This document shows positions 1 to 5,862 of a stretch of 7,214 bases of DNA, in pieces. Source of the stretch: JBDHRG01 sp039807445. GTDB taxonomy: Bacteria > Pseudomonadota > Gammaproteobacteria > Competibacterales > Competibacteraceae. The stretch's first letter is position 1, and each line of letters starts with the position of its first letter. The notes beneath the pieces were generated by a model. It did no database searches. It was not told where the DNA came from and saw nothing but the letters and a program-made list of their open reading frames with translations. The stretch covers positions 1 to 7,214 of the forward strand of contig JBDHRG010000190.1 of assembly GCA_039807445.1 (NCBI GenBank), read 5' to 3'. A program made the position numbers and the translations under genes.

Positions 1-2
1 AC

Positions 3-429
3 CAGAAAGAGGACCTGATCCGGCAGGGCGCGCTGCTGGAAGCGTTCTGCGCGGCCAAGGGCTGGCGGTTCGAGATCATCTCCGATCTCGGCAGCGGCAT
101 GAACTACCGCAAGCAGGGCTTGAAGCGGCTGCTCGACATGATCCTGCGCCGACAGGTGCGCCGCCTGGTGCTGACGCACAAGGACCGACTGCTGCGCTTC
201 GGCGCCGAGCGGGTGTTCGCGCTGTGCGAAATCCAGGGGATCGAAGATCGTCATCGTCAACAAGGGCGAGGAGCCTTCGTTCGAGGAGGAGCCGGCGCAG
301 GATGTGCTGGAGATCATCACGGTGTTCAGCGCCCGGCTCTACGGTGCGCGCCGCCACAAAAGCAAACAGCTCCTGGCGGAGTTGAAAGATGCTGCTGGCG
401 CACAAGATCGAGCTCCGCCCCACCCCTGA
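3..429 (+). pseudogene. tnpA: IS607-type serine recombinase (transposase TnpA), frameshifted, 5' end outside window
   Basis: This is the C-terminal two thirds of the small serine recombinase that moves IS607-family elements. Frame 3 reads from the window edge through GSGMNYRKQGLKRLLDMIL, LVLTHKDRLLRFGAE and FALCEIQGIE, all hallmarks of IS607 TnpA. The frame is lost at about 243-247: one extra base (near G246) moves the continuation to frame 1. There it resumes as IVIVNKGEEPSFEEE, AQDVLEIITVFSARLYG and KSKQLLAEL, ending at TGA 427-429. Both halves align with the family across the shift, so this is one broken gene and not two. The catalytic serine lies upstream of the window and cannot be checked. 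The end overlaps the tnpB start, as is usual in IS607 elements. The shift could also be a sequencing or assembly error, but the truncated tnpB beside it favours real decay. Confidence 0.85.
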
Positions 430-535
430 CCAGGCCGACTATCTGGCGCGCGCCTGTGGCGCGCGCCGCCACTGCTACAAGAGGCCGGTGAGACAGGTTC
501 GCCTGCACGGCTGTCGACGGCGTGAAGATGGCTGA
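389..535 (+). pseudogene. tnpB: TnpB N-terminal remnant (IS607/IS605 RNA-guided nuclease), truncated
   Basis: From ATG 389, 41 bases before the tnpA stop, the frame reads MLLAHKIELRPTPDQADYL and then ARACGARRHCY. This is the standard N-terminus of TnpB, usually of the form AHKIRLxPTxEQxxxfxxaaGxaRfxYN. Similarity stops at about base 480, after some 30 codons, and the frame closes at TGA 533-535 with 48 residues in all. Intact TnpB has roughly 350-450 residues with a RuvC-like nuclease domain, and none of that is present, so the product cannot be an active nuclease. The overlap with tnpA matches normal IS607 gene order. Base 480 therefore looks like an internal deletion joint: the N-terminus of tnpB may be joined directly to the element's right-end sequence. 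Identity as TnpB is firm; the deletion model is inference. Confidence 0.75.
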
Positions 536-558
536 GATTTCTACAGCTTGTGTAGATC
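481..558 (+). ncRNA. Possible relic omega-RNA / right-end structured segment of the transposon
   Basis: This stretch follows the tnpB truncation point and contains consecutive inverted repeats. CAGG-TTCG-CCTG (494-505) would form a stable UUCG-capped hairpin. CACG (506-509) can pair with CGTG (521-524). TCTACA (540-545) pairs with TGTAGA (551-556) across the loop GCTTG. In intact IS605/IS607 elements the omega-RNA comprises the tnpB 3' end plus the right end, and finishes at the element boundary next to the guide. Frame 1 here also reads EAGETGSPARLSTA and a stop at 523-525, which could be a leftover TnpB C-terminus. All of this fits a deletion derivative that kept its right end, but no homologous omega-RNA could be compared, so the call is tentative. 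Confidence 0.3.
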
Positions 559-604
559 ATCGCAGACATTTACGAGCGGTATTCCTTGCAGGGTCCGGCA
601 ACCC

Positions 605-610
605 GAGGAG
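605..610 (+). promoter_or_regulatory. Ribosome binding site deciding the EthD start
   Basis: GAGGAG lies 2 bases before ATG 613 and 5 bases before ATG 616. Only the second gives a workable spacing, so 616 is preferred over 613 and over the in-frame TTG at 586. Confidence 0.6.
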
Positions 611-615
611 CCATG

Positions 616-924
616 ATGGCCAAGCTGATCGTGCTTTACGGCAAGCCCGTCGACGCGGGCGCCTTCGACGCCTACTACTTCGCCACACATGCCCCGTTGG
701 CGAAGCGCATCCCCGGCCTGCTGGGCTACGAAGTCAGTGACGGCACGGTGCAGGCTGTCGGCGACGAGTCGCCGTACCACCTGGTGGCGACGCTCGAGTT
801 CGCCTCGATGGAGGCGTTGCGCGCCGCGCTGGCCTCGCCCGAAGGGCAGGCGGCGGCGGCCGACCTGGCCAACTTCGCCAGCGGTGGCGTCACGCTGCTG
901 ATGTCCGACACGCGCGCGCTGTGA
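616..924 (+). CDS. EthD-family small protein
   Basis: The product has 102 residues and begins MAKLIVLYGKP. It shows the EthD pattern (dimeric alpha+beta barrel fold): an opening beta strand, then FDAYYFATHAPLAKRIPGL with its conserved histidine, GYEVSDG, a central strand YHLVATLEF, a helix SMEALRAALASPEGQAAAADL, and a final strand VTLLMSD. Length fits a single-domain EthD protein (about 100 residues). EthD itself was found with ether-degradation genes, but most members have no known reaction, so a substrate should not be assigned. There is no signal peptide or membrane segment, so it is probably cytoplasmic. The stop overlaps the start of the DUF488 gene by 4 bases (GTGA), which implies one transcript and coupled translation. 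Confidence 0.85.
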   Translation: MAKLIVLYGKPVDAGAFDAYYFATHAPLAKRIPGLLGYEVSDGTVQAVGDESPYHLVATLEFASMEALRAALASPEGQAAAADLANFASGGVTLLMSDTRAL

Positions 925-1283
925 ACCCGATCAAGCTGCTGCGCGCCTACGAGTGTCCCGATACGCCGCGCGCGCCGGGCGAGTACCGCGTGCTGGTCGA
1001 CCGGCTGTGGCCGCGAGGTATCACGAAGGAGCGGCTCGGCGTCGACCACTGGATGAAGGCGATCGCACCGAGCGCCGAGCTACGCAAAGCCTTCGGCCAC
1101 GACCCGGCACGCTTCCCCGACTTCGCCGAGCGCTACTGCGCCGAACTCGACGCGAATGCCGAACTCGTCGCGGCCTTGCGCGCCCGGCTCGCCGATGGAC
1201 CTCTGACGCTGGTCTACGCCGCGCGCGACGCCGAGCGTAACCAGGCGCGGGTGCTGCGCGATTACCTCGAGGCGGCAGGGTAG
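921..1283 (+). CDS. DUF488 family protein (YeaO-like)
   Basis: The product has 120 residues from a GTG start that overlaps the upstream EthD stop. Family hallmarks are visible throughout: YRVLVDRLWPRGITKERLG (about 22-40), DHWMKAIAPSAELRKAFGHD (42-61), the helix RFPDFAERYCAELD, and a C-terminal LTLVYAARDAERNQARVLRDYLE. Length is normal for the short YeaO-type branch of DUF488, whose biochemical role is unknown. No signal peptide is seen, so it is probably cytoplasmic. The 4-base overlap makes the GTG at 921 the natural start. Family assignment is firm; no function can be assigned from the sequence. Confidence 0.9.
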   Translation: MNPIKLLRAYECPDTPRAPGEYRVLVDRLWPRGITKERLGVDHWMKAIAPSAELRKAFGHDPARFPDFAERYCAELDANAELVAALRARLADGPLTLVYAARDAERNQARVLRDYLEAAG

Positions 1284-1291
1284 AGTCTTTA

Positions 1292-1352
1292 CCGGCATCC
1301 AGCCGTGCCGGGGTCGAGCCCATGGGACCCCGCTTCGGCCCCGGGATGACGG
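1292..1352 (+). repeat. REP-like dispersed palindromic repeat between convergent genes
   Basis: The element starts CCGGCATCCAGCC and ends CCCCGGGATGACGG. On the minus strand it reads CCGTCATCCCGG... ...GGCTGGATGCCGG. That layout resembles the very common proteobacterial repeats with CGTCATCCCGG and GGATGCCGG ends. GGGGTC pairs with GACCCC around a CCCATGGG core, so it can fold into a strong hairpin. It lies between two genes that end facing each other (stops at 1283 and 1388) and could terminate both. The copy looks eroded at its left edge. Only one copy is in the window, so the repeat status rests on resemblance. Confidence 0.55.
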
Positions 1353-1387
1353 TGGGGGGCAAGGCGGATGCCCGATCCGCCCGGCAT

Positions 1388-1837
1388 TCACTGGCAGTGT
1401 TCGGCGGCTTCGGCCTGTGCCGCGTCGCGTTTGTCGCGCAGCGCCTGCTCGCGCTTGCGCGTGTGCAGCTCGGCCAGCCCTTCGGACAGCGCGCGCTCGG
1501 CGCGCGCCAGCCGCTCGCGCGCCCGGGTGCAGTCGCGCTCGCGGCGCTGGGCCTCGCGCGCGGCTTGCGCATCCTCGGCTTCGCGCCGCGCGGCTTCGCG
1601 TCGGGCGCGTTCGTCGGCTTCGCGCGACAGCGCTCTTTCCTGCTCGCGCAGCGCTTTGCCGGCATCGGGGGCAGCGGCGTCCGGTGACAGCTCCAGGCGT
1701 TCAGCCGGCCGGTCTTCGGGCGGCGCGTCGCCGTAGTGCACACCGCCTTGCGCATCGCGCCAGCGGTAGACTTCGGCGGTGGCCGGCATCGCCACGGCCG
1801 CCAGCAGCAGTCCGAGCACGCGCCTTCGCCACCGCAT
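1388..1837 (-). CDS. DUF4124 domain-containing exported protein with charged coiled-coil tail
   Basis: The product has 149 residues. The signal peptide runs MRWRRRVLGLLLAAVAMPATA, with probable cleavage after residue 21, so the protein is exported to the periplasm. Next comes a DUF4124 domain at about 22-55, recognised by VYRWRDAQGGVHYGDAPP (the W..DxxGxxhYsD.PP motif). From about 60 to the end it is a long helix very rich in Arg, Glu, Ala and Gln, and probably a coiled coil. DUF4124 proteins are widespread in beta- and gammaproteobacteria and have no established function. It starts 8 bases after the stop of the esterase gene on the same strand, which suggests one operon. No strong ribosome binding site is visible, so translation may depend on coupling. 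Confidence 0.85.
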   Translation of the reverse strand: MRWRRRVLGLLLAAVAMPATAEVYRWRDAQGGVHYGDAPPEDRPAERLELSPDAAAPDAGKALREQERALSREADERARREAARREAEDAQAAREAQRRERDCTRARERLARAERALSEGLAELHTRKREQALRDKRDAAQAEAAEHCQ

Positions 1838-1845
1838 CGCGTCCG

Positions 1846-2802
1846 CTACACGCCGCGCCGCCGGCGCAGCGCCAGCGCGCCGAGCGCGAGCAGCGCGAGC
1901 ACGCCCGGCTCGGGCACCAGCGCCCGGTAGACCTCATCGGCGAGCAGCGCGTGCGCCGCCGCGCTCGGGTGGTAGCGGTCCCAGAACAGATAGCTCGACG
2001 GATCGGCGCAGACCGTCCCGACCGCACCCGTGAACGGATCGCCCTGGTAGCAACGGTCGCTAATGTTGCTGAAGCCGTAGGCGCCAGGCGCGGCGACGAT
2101 CGCATCGAGCAGCGCGTGCAGATCGTGCACGCGCAGGTCGATTCCCTGGAAGCCCGCCAGCAGTTGCAGCAGTCCGGCATTGAAGGCGTTGCTGAGGTGG
2201 CTGACGAAGGGTGCGACCCCGGCAGGGAATTCGTCCCACAGCGGCTGCAGGCCAAGGTCGGGCAGGTTCTGCACCAGCACGTGACGCGCGCCGGCGTCGA
2301 CCAATCGTCCGAGGGTATCGGACAGCCCGCCGAGCGCCTGCCCGACCGCCTCCACCGCCCCGGCCGGATCGCCGGCCAGCACCGCTCCGCGGATGTCGTT
2401 GATGCCGATGGCCACCAGATAGAGTGCGTCGGAATCGGCGCGGCCAGCGCCGCCGAGGTAAGCGCTCACCTGGCCGCGCAGCGAACCGGCTGCGCCGAGC
2501 ACCGGGTGGTTGTCGACCAGCGCACCGACGATCGCATGGTTGGTGCCGCCGCCCAGGGAGGGCAGCAGCGGATCGAGGCCGAGCTTGTGCGCCAGGCGTT
2601 CGCTGAATACCGGACCGTCGCTCATGCGCCCGGGCAGGTAGCCCGGCGGCGAGAACTGGCCGCCGCTGAGGATGGCCAGGTTGCCGTTGTCGGTGAAGCT
2701 GTCGCCGAAAACGTGGAGCGCCGAGTAGGGACCGGCGAGTGCAGACGCCGGCAGCCAGAAACCGAACAGCAAGCCGACGAGCGCGAGCAGCGTCCTTGGC
2801 AT
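1846..2802 (-). CDS. PEP-CTERM sorted GDSL/SGNH-family esterase
   Basis: The product has 318 residues: a secreted serine hydrolase of the GDSL (SGNH) superfamily. A signal peptide covers about residues 1-23 (LLALVGLLFGFWLPASALA). Block I is FGDSFTDNGN with nucleophile Ser35. Block II is probably NHAIVGA with Gly93. Block III is GIND with Asn135. Block V is DRYHPS with Asp275 and His278, so the catalytic set is complete. The C-terminus is a textbook PEP-CTERM signal: VPEPG (296-300), a hydrophobic stretch and RRRR. In such systems exosortase processes this signal during export to the cell surface or matrix. The actual ester substrate cannot be told. The start is supported by GGGAG 9 bases upstream (2812-2816). 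Cys251 and Cys265 could form a disulphide. It is the first gene of a probable two-gene operon with the DUF4124 gene. Confidence 0.92.
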   Translation of the reverse strand: MPRTLLALVGLLFGFWLPASALAGPYSALHVFGDSFTDNGNLAILSGGQFSPPGYLPGRMSDGPVFSERLAHKLGLDPLLPSLGGGTNHAIVGALVDNHPVLGAAGSLRGQVSAYLGGAGRADSDALYLVAIGINDIRGAVLAGDPAGAVEAVGQALGGLSDTLGRLVDAGARHVLVQNLPDLGLQPLWDEFPAGVAPFVSHLSNAFNAGLLQLLAGFQGIDLRVHDLHALLDAIVAAPGAYGFSNISDRCYQGDPFTGAVGTVCADPSSYLFWDRYHPSAAAHALLADEVYRALVPEPGVLALLALGALALRRRRGV

Positions 2803-3147
2803 CTTGTGTATCTCCCGCGGTAATTCCTTGGATTTTTTGGAGTTGCGCTGCCGTGGCGCGCGCCCCGCCGTGGCGGGGAAACCCCATTTTTAACATGCGG
2901 GAGGGGAGCGCCAGGCATGTCGGCGCAGGAGGAATTGCAACATGTTGTGACGTGACGGCGTACCCTGGGGGGCCGAGGAGCGGCCGCGCTCAGCCCGAGA
3001 CCGCGCCCGCGGTGCCCGGCCCCCGGCCGAGCGTGCCGAGGCACTGCGGCCGGCGCCGCGTGCCACCGGATCCTTCGGATTTCGTGCGATCCGCATCAGC
3101 GTAGTCCACGCTATCCCAGTGGGCCATCCGATCCGGGAGGTGGGTTG
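2803..3147. other. Divergent intergenic region between esterase and pyruvate kinase
   Basis: About 345 bases with no convincing gene, holding the promoters for two divergent genes. Near the esterase it has AT-richer patches (2820-2842 and 2879-2896) and a perfect hairpin CCCCGCC-GT-GGCGGGG (2862-2877), which would fall in the esterase leader. Further out is a perfect palindrome CAACATGTTG (2938-2947), a possible operator. The half nearest pyk is GC-rich with a small ATCC-TTC-GGAT stem (about 3069-3079). I cannot pick out a convincing -35/-10 or sigma-54 (-24/-12) promoter on either strand. Confidence 0.5.
2938..2947. promoter_or_regulatory. Perfect 10-base palindrome, possible operator
   Basis: CAACATGTTG is self-complementary. 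Flanking bases extend the symmetry imperfectly (TTGCAACA / TGTTGTGA). It lies about 136 bases upstream of the esterase start, in a GC-rich region where an AT-containing palindrome stands out. No regulator is known to fit it. Confidence 0.25.
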
Positions 3148-4608
3148 ATGCCGAGACGGACCAAGATCGTCGCGACGCTGGGGCCGGCGACCGACGAGCC
3201 CGCGGTGCTCGAAGCCGTGCTGGCCGCCGGCGTCGACGTGGTGCGGCTGAACTTTTCGCACGGCCGTCCGGAGGACCACCGCCGCCGCGCCGAGGCCGCG
3301 CGCGTTGCCGCCGAGCGGCTCGGGCGCGACGTCGGCGTGCTCGCCGACCTGCAGGGACCGAAGATCCGCATCGAGGGCTTCCGCGGCGGCGGTGCGGTGG
3401 TGCTCGAAGAGGGCGCGCGCTTCGCGCTCGACGCCGCGCTGGCGCCCGATGCCGGCGGCGCGGACGCAGTCGGCATCGCCTACCCCGATCTGGCGCGCGA
3501 CGTGCGCCCCGGCGACTGGCTGCTGCTCGACGATGGCCGCCTCGAGCTCGAGGTCGAGGCGGTGGCGGATCCGCGCGTGGTCTGCCGCGTGCGCGTCGGC
3601 GGCGAGCTCGGACCGCGCAAGGGCATCAACCGCCTCGGTGGCGGCTTGTCGGCGCCGGCGCTGACCGACAAGGACCGCGCCGACATCGTCACCGCCGCCG
3701 AGCTCGAGGCCGATTACCTGGCGGTGTCGTTCGTGCGCTCGGCCGCCGACGTGCTCGGTGCGCGGCGGTTGCTGGCCGCCGCCGGCGGGCGCGGCGGCAT
3801 CGTCGCCAAGATCGAGCGCGCCGAGGCGGTGGCGGCGCTCGACGCCATCGTCGAGGCGGCCGACGCGGTGATGATCGCGCGCGGCGACCTGGCGGTGGAG
3901 ATCGGCGACGCCGAGCTGCCCGGCGTGCAGAAGCGCATCGCCCGCAGCGCGCACCACCACAACCGCATCTGTATCACCGCGACGCAGATGATGGAATCGA
4001 TGGTGCAGAACCCGACGCCGACCCGCGCCGAAGTGCTCGACGTCGCCAACGCCGTGCTCGACGGCTCGGACGCGGTGATGCTGTCGGCCGAGACCGCTTC
4101 GGGACGCTGGCCGGTCAAGGTGGTCGAGGCGATGGCGCGCGTCTGCGAAGGCGCCGAACGCGAGCCGCTGGCGCAGCGCTCGCACCACCGCCTCGATTCG
4201 CACTTCGAGCGCATCGACGAGGCGATCGCGATGGCGACGATGTACACCGCCAACCACCTCGGCGTGCGCGCGATCGTCAGCTTCACCGAGTCGGGCGCGA
4301 CCACGCTGTGGCTGTCGCGGATCCGCACCGGCATCCCGATCTATGCGCTGATGCGCCACCGCGACGCGCGCCGGCGCGTGACGCTGTACCGCGGCGTCCA
4401 CCCGGTGGCCTTCGACGTGGTGCACGCGCAGCACCCCAACCGCGTGATCGAGGATGCGCTGCGCGTGCTGCGCAGCCGCGGCGCGGTCGCCGACGGCGAG
4501 CTGGTGATTTTCACCAAGGGCGACTTCAACGGCATCGCCGGCGGCACCAACACGATGAAGATCGTCCGCGTCGGCGACCCGCTGCCGGCGGTCGAGGGTG
4601 TACTGTAG
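3148..4608 (+). CDS. pyk: Pyruvate kinase (PykA type)
   Basis: The product has 486 residues. It converts phosphoenolpyruvate and ADP to pyruvate and ATP in the cytoplasm, the last step of glycolysis. The family is clear end to end: RRTKIVATLGPAT (3-15), VVRLNFSHG (31-39), DLQGPKIRIEGF (67-78), the B-domain with LLLDDGRLELEVEAV, KGINRLGGGLSAPALTDKD (158-176), and DYLAVSFVRS. Active-site segments are IVAKIERAEAV (catalytic Lys221, metal Glu223), MIARGDLAVEIG (metal Asp247) and ITATQMMESM with Thr279. The C-terminal regulatory domain is complete (IVSFTESGATTLWLSRIRTGIPIYAL, GGTNTMKI). The KGIN..GGGLSA segment matches the E. coli PykA branch better than PykF. ATG 3148 is preferred over TTG 3145 because GGGAGG (3135-3140) sits 7 bases before it. 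No key residue is missing. Confidence 0.97.
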   Translation: MPRRTKIVATLGPATDEPAVLEAVLAAGVDVVRLNFSHGRPEDHRRRAEAARVAAERLGRDVGVLADLQGPKIRIEGFRGGGAVVLEEGARFALDAALAPDAGGADAVGIAYPDLARDVRPGDWLLLDDGRLELEVEAVADPRVVCRVRVGGELGPRKGINRLGGGLSAPALTDKDRADIVTAAELEADYLAVSFVRSAADVLGARRLLAAAGGRGGIVAKIERAEAVAALDAIVEAADAVMIARGDLAVEIGDAELPGVQKRIARSAHHHNRICITATQMMESMVQNPTPTRAEVLDVANAVLDGSDAVMLSAETASGRWPVKVVEAMARVCEGAEREPLAQRSHHRLDSHFERIDEAIAMATMYTANHLGVRAIVSFTESGATTLWLSRIRTGIPIYALMRHRDARRRVTLYRGVHPVAFDVVHAQHPNRVIEDALRVLRSRGAVADGELVIFTKGDFNGIAGGTNTMKIVRVGDPLPAVEGVL

Positions 4609-4623
4609 GGCGGTTGCGCGACC

Positions 4624-4669
4624 GTGGACGAACGTGGTTTGCCAAGCGGCGGAGCCGGTCGTCGTCCAC
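4624..4669 (+). other. Structured element after pyk: 8-bp stem enclosing two small hairpins
   Basis: GTGGACGA (4624-4631) is the exact reverse complement of TCGTCCAC (4662-4669). Between them are TGG-TTTG-CCA (4635-4644) and CGGC-GGA-GCCG (4647-4657), so the RNA could fold as a three-way junction. It begins 15 bases after the pyk stop and ends 38 bases before the lipoprotein start. No T-tract follows, so it is not a standard intrinsic terminator. It could be a 3'-end stabiliser, an attenuator or chance. Confidence 0.3.
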
Positions 4670-4694
4670 ACTCGCAGGGTTGTTCCCCGGTGGC

Positions 4695-4705
4695 AGAGGA
4701 GGGGG
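4695..4705 (+). promoter_or_regulatory. Ribosome binding site deciding the lipoprotein start
   Basis: AGAGGAGGGGG precedes ATG 4708 at close spacing. This supports 4708 over the in-frame GTG at 4624, which lies in a structured region and would bury the signal peptide behind 28 extra residues. Confidence 0.6.
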
Positions 4706-4707
4706 CG

Positions 4708-5385
4708 ATGCCGAAATCGACGATGCCCGGACGCTGGCCGCTGCTGCTCGCGCTCGCCGGTGGCGTCGCCGCCTGTGACCAGCCGCCCCGGCAGTGGCCG
4801 GCGATGCGGCTGCCACCGCCGGTGGCGCTGAAGATGCCGTCGGCGCCGCCCGCCGAAGCCGTGCCCGCCGCGCCGGCGCCCGTGCTGATCGACCACTCCT
4901 ACCCGACGCTCGAAGCCTGCCTGGCCGACAGCGCCTTCGCGGCGCAGGCGTGCCGCCGCGGCTACGCCGAGGCGCAGCAGCGCCACGCCGAGACCGCGCC
5001 GCGCTTCGCGCAGCGTGAGGGCTGCGAGCGGCGCTTCGACCGCTGCGAGCAGGCGGCCGATGCCGCCGACTGGACGCCGGTGCAGGCCGGCTTCGTGCTC
5101 GGCCGGCCGAGCGCCGGGCACGAGCCGGTGGGACGGCCGTTCACGCTCCGCCAGTCGGTGCCGCCACCGCACGAGAGCACCCCGACGCTCGCCCGCGCGT
5201 CGGGCAAGATCGTCAAGCCCAGGGTGGCGTCGAAGTCGGCCGGTCGGCCGAAGGTGGCGGCCAAGGCCAGGCCCGGCAGCCGGCTGGCAGCCGCGAAGCC
5301 GGGGCGCCCGCCGTCGGCGAAGGCGAAGCCCCCGGCGCGCGCACCGAAGCTCGCGGCATCGGGACGTGCGGCACGCAAGCGTTGA
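4708..5385 (+). CDS. DUF1190 (YgiB-like) lipoprotein with basic Lys/Ala/Pro-rich tail
   Basis: The product has 225 residues. The signal peptide MPKSTMPGRWPLLLALAG ends in a lipobox, VAAC, with Cys23 as the likely lipidated residue. A Pro/Ala linker follows. The next domain resembles DUF1190/YgiB: YPTLEACLADSAFAAQACRR, GYAEAQQRHAETAPRFAQRE, GCERRFDRCEQA, then WTPVQAGFVLGR and a GRPFTL strand. Its four cysteines match the four of E. coli YgiB and may form two disulphides. The last 60 or so residues are an unusual low-complexity tail of Lys, Arg, Ala, Pro and Ser (repeated KxxAKxRP-like units), resembling histone H1 tails. YgiB function is unknown. It follows pyk by 99 bases and may or may not share its transcript. 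No ygiC-like gene is next to it. The family call is by motif pattern and is moderately sure. Confidence 0.75.
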   Translation: MPKSTMPGRWPLLLALAGGVAACDQPPRQWPAMRLPPPVALKMPSAPPAEAVPAAPAPVLIDHSYPTLEACLADSAFAAQACRRGYAEAQQRHAETAPRFAQREGCERRFDRCEQAADAADWTPVQAGFVLGRPSAGHEPVGRPFTLRQSVPPPHESTPTLARASGKIVKPRVASKSAGRPKVAAKARPGSRLAAAKPGRPPSAKAKPPARAPKLAASGRAARKR

Positions 5386-5406
5386 CAGGGGTTCTGTCCG
5401 GAAGTC

Positions 5407-5421
5407 CCGGCGATTCGCCGG
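5407..5421. terminator. Possible bidirectional hairpin between convergent genes
   Basis: CCGGCGA-T-TCGCCGG is a perfect 7-base inverted repeat. It sits 22 bases after the lipoprotein stop and 40 bases beyond the toxin stop on the other strand. No T-run follows on either strand, so any termination role is weakly supported. Confidence 0.3.
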
Positions 5422-5460
5422 ATGCGGCTCGAAGCACCTGCCCGGACGGCCCGCATGCAT

Positions 5461-5862
5461 TCAGGGTAACCAGAACACGCCTTCGGCTTCGGCTGCGCGC
5501 CGGAGCGCCTTGTCGAGTGTCGCGAGCCGCGCGCCGGTGCGCAGCGCGAGCTCGAGGTAGACGGCGTCGTAGGCGGTGAGGCCGTGCTTCTGCGCCAGCC
5601 GATGGATGCGCGACGGTACGATGTCGTGGCCGATCGTGATCGGCGTCGCCTCGAGCTCGGCGAGCGCATCGTCGGCTGTCCGCGCGTCGATCCGTCCCCG
5701 GCGGCAGGCGACGGTGATGACGTTGGTGGCCTCGATCAGCCAGAGCGTCGGCGCGAGCGCTTCGGCTTCGTCCAGGCGTTCGAGCAGAGCCAGCGCGTAA
5801 TCGCTTTCCTCGTCGACGAGCAGCCAGGCGATCGCGACCGAACAGTCGACGACGACTTTCAC
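5461..5862 (-). CDS. vapC: VapC-type PIN-domain ribonuclease toxin
   Basis: The product has 133 residues. It is the toxin of a type II toxin-antitoxin pair, a metal-dependent RNase of the PIN fold that acts in the cytoplasm. The four acidic PIN residues are present: Asp6 in VVVDCSVAIAW, Glu44 in LIEATNV, Asp99 in TAYDAVYLELA and Asp117 in LATLDKALR. Length is normal for VapC. The start is GTG 5862, which overlaps the antitoxin stop by 4 bases (GTGA) and has AGGAAGGA just upstream. The longer in-frame start at 5919 would place 19 extra residues inside the antitoxin gene and is not needed. VapC toxins usually cut tRNA or rRNA; the target here cannot be read from sequence. With all catalytic residues intact it looks functional. 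Confidence 0.92.
   Translation of the reverse strand: MKVVVDCSVAIAWLLVDEESDYALALLERLDEAEALAPTLWLIEATNVITVACRRGRIDARTADDALAELEATPITIGHDIVPSRIHRLAQKHGLTAYDAVYLELALRTGARLATLDKALRRAAEAEGVFWLP

Noticed and set aside
536..558. CRISPR array
   Set aside because: Only one repeat-like unit is present. There is no second copy at spacer distance and no cas gene in the window, so it is reported as a lone hairpin.
586..615. Upstream TTG start for the EthD gene
   Set aside because: It would add ten residues before the family's normal N-terminal strand and has no ribosome binding site, whereas GAGGAG precedes 616.
1417..2823. Long plus-strand open frame opposite the esterase and DUF4124 genes
   Set aside because: Its composition is that of a shadow frame, and both genes on the other strand have signal peptides and family motifs.
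2803..3147. Sigma-54 promoter for the PEP-CTERM gene
   Set aside because: TGGCAC- and TTGC-like pieces occur on the minus strand, but none pairs with the required GG-10-GC spacing near the gene.
4624..4707. Upstream GTG start for the lipoprotein
   Set aside because: It would put 28 non-signal residues before an otherwise normal lipoprotein signal peptide. ATG 4708 has a much better ribosome binding site.
2890..5460. Very long minus-strand open frame opposite pyk and the lipoprotein
   Set aside because: It is low-complexity Arg/His/Gly/Ala-rich, has no domain I can recognise, and lies antisense to clearly real genes. Long antisense frames are expected in GC-rich coding DNA.
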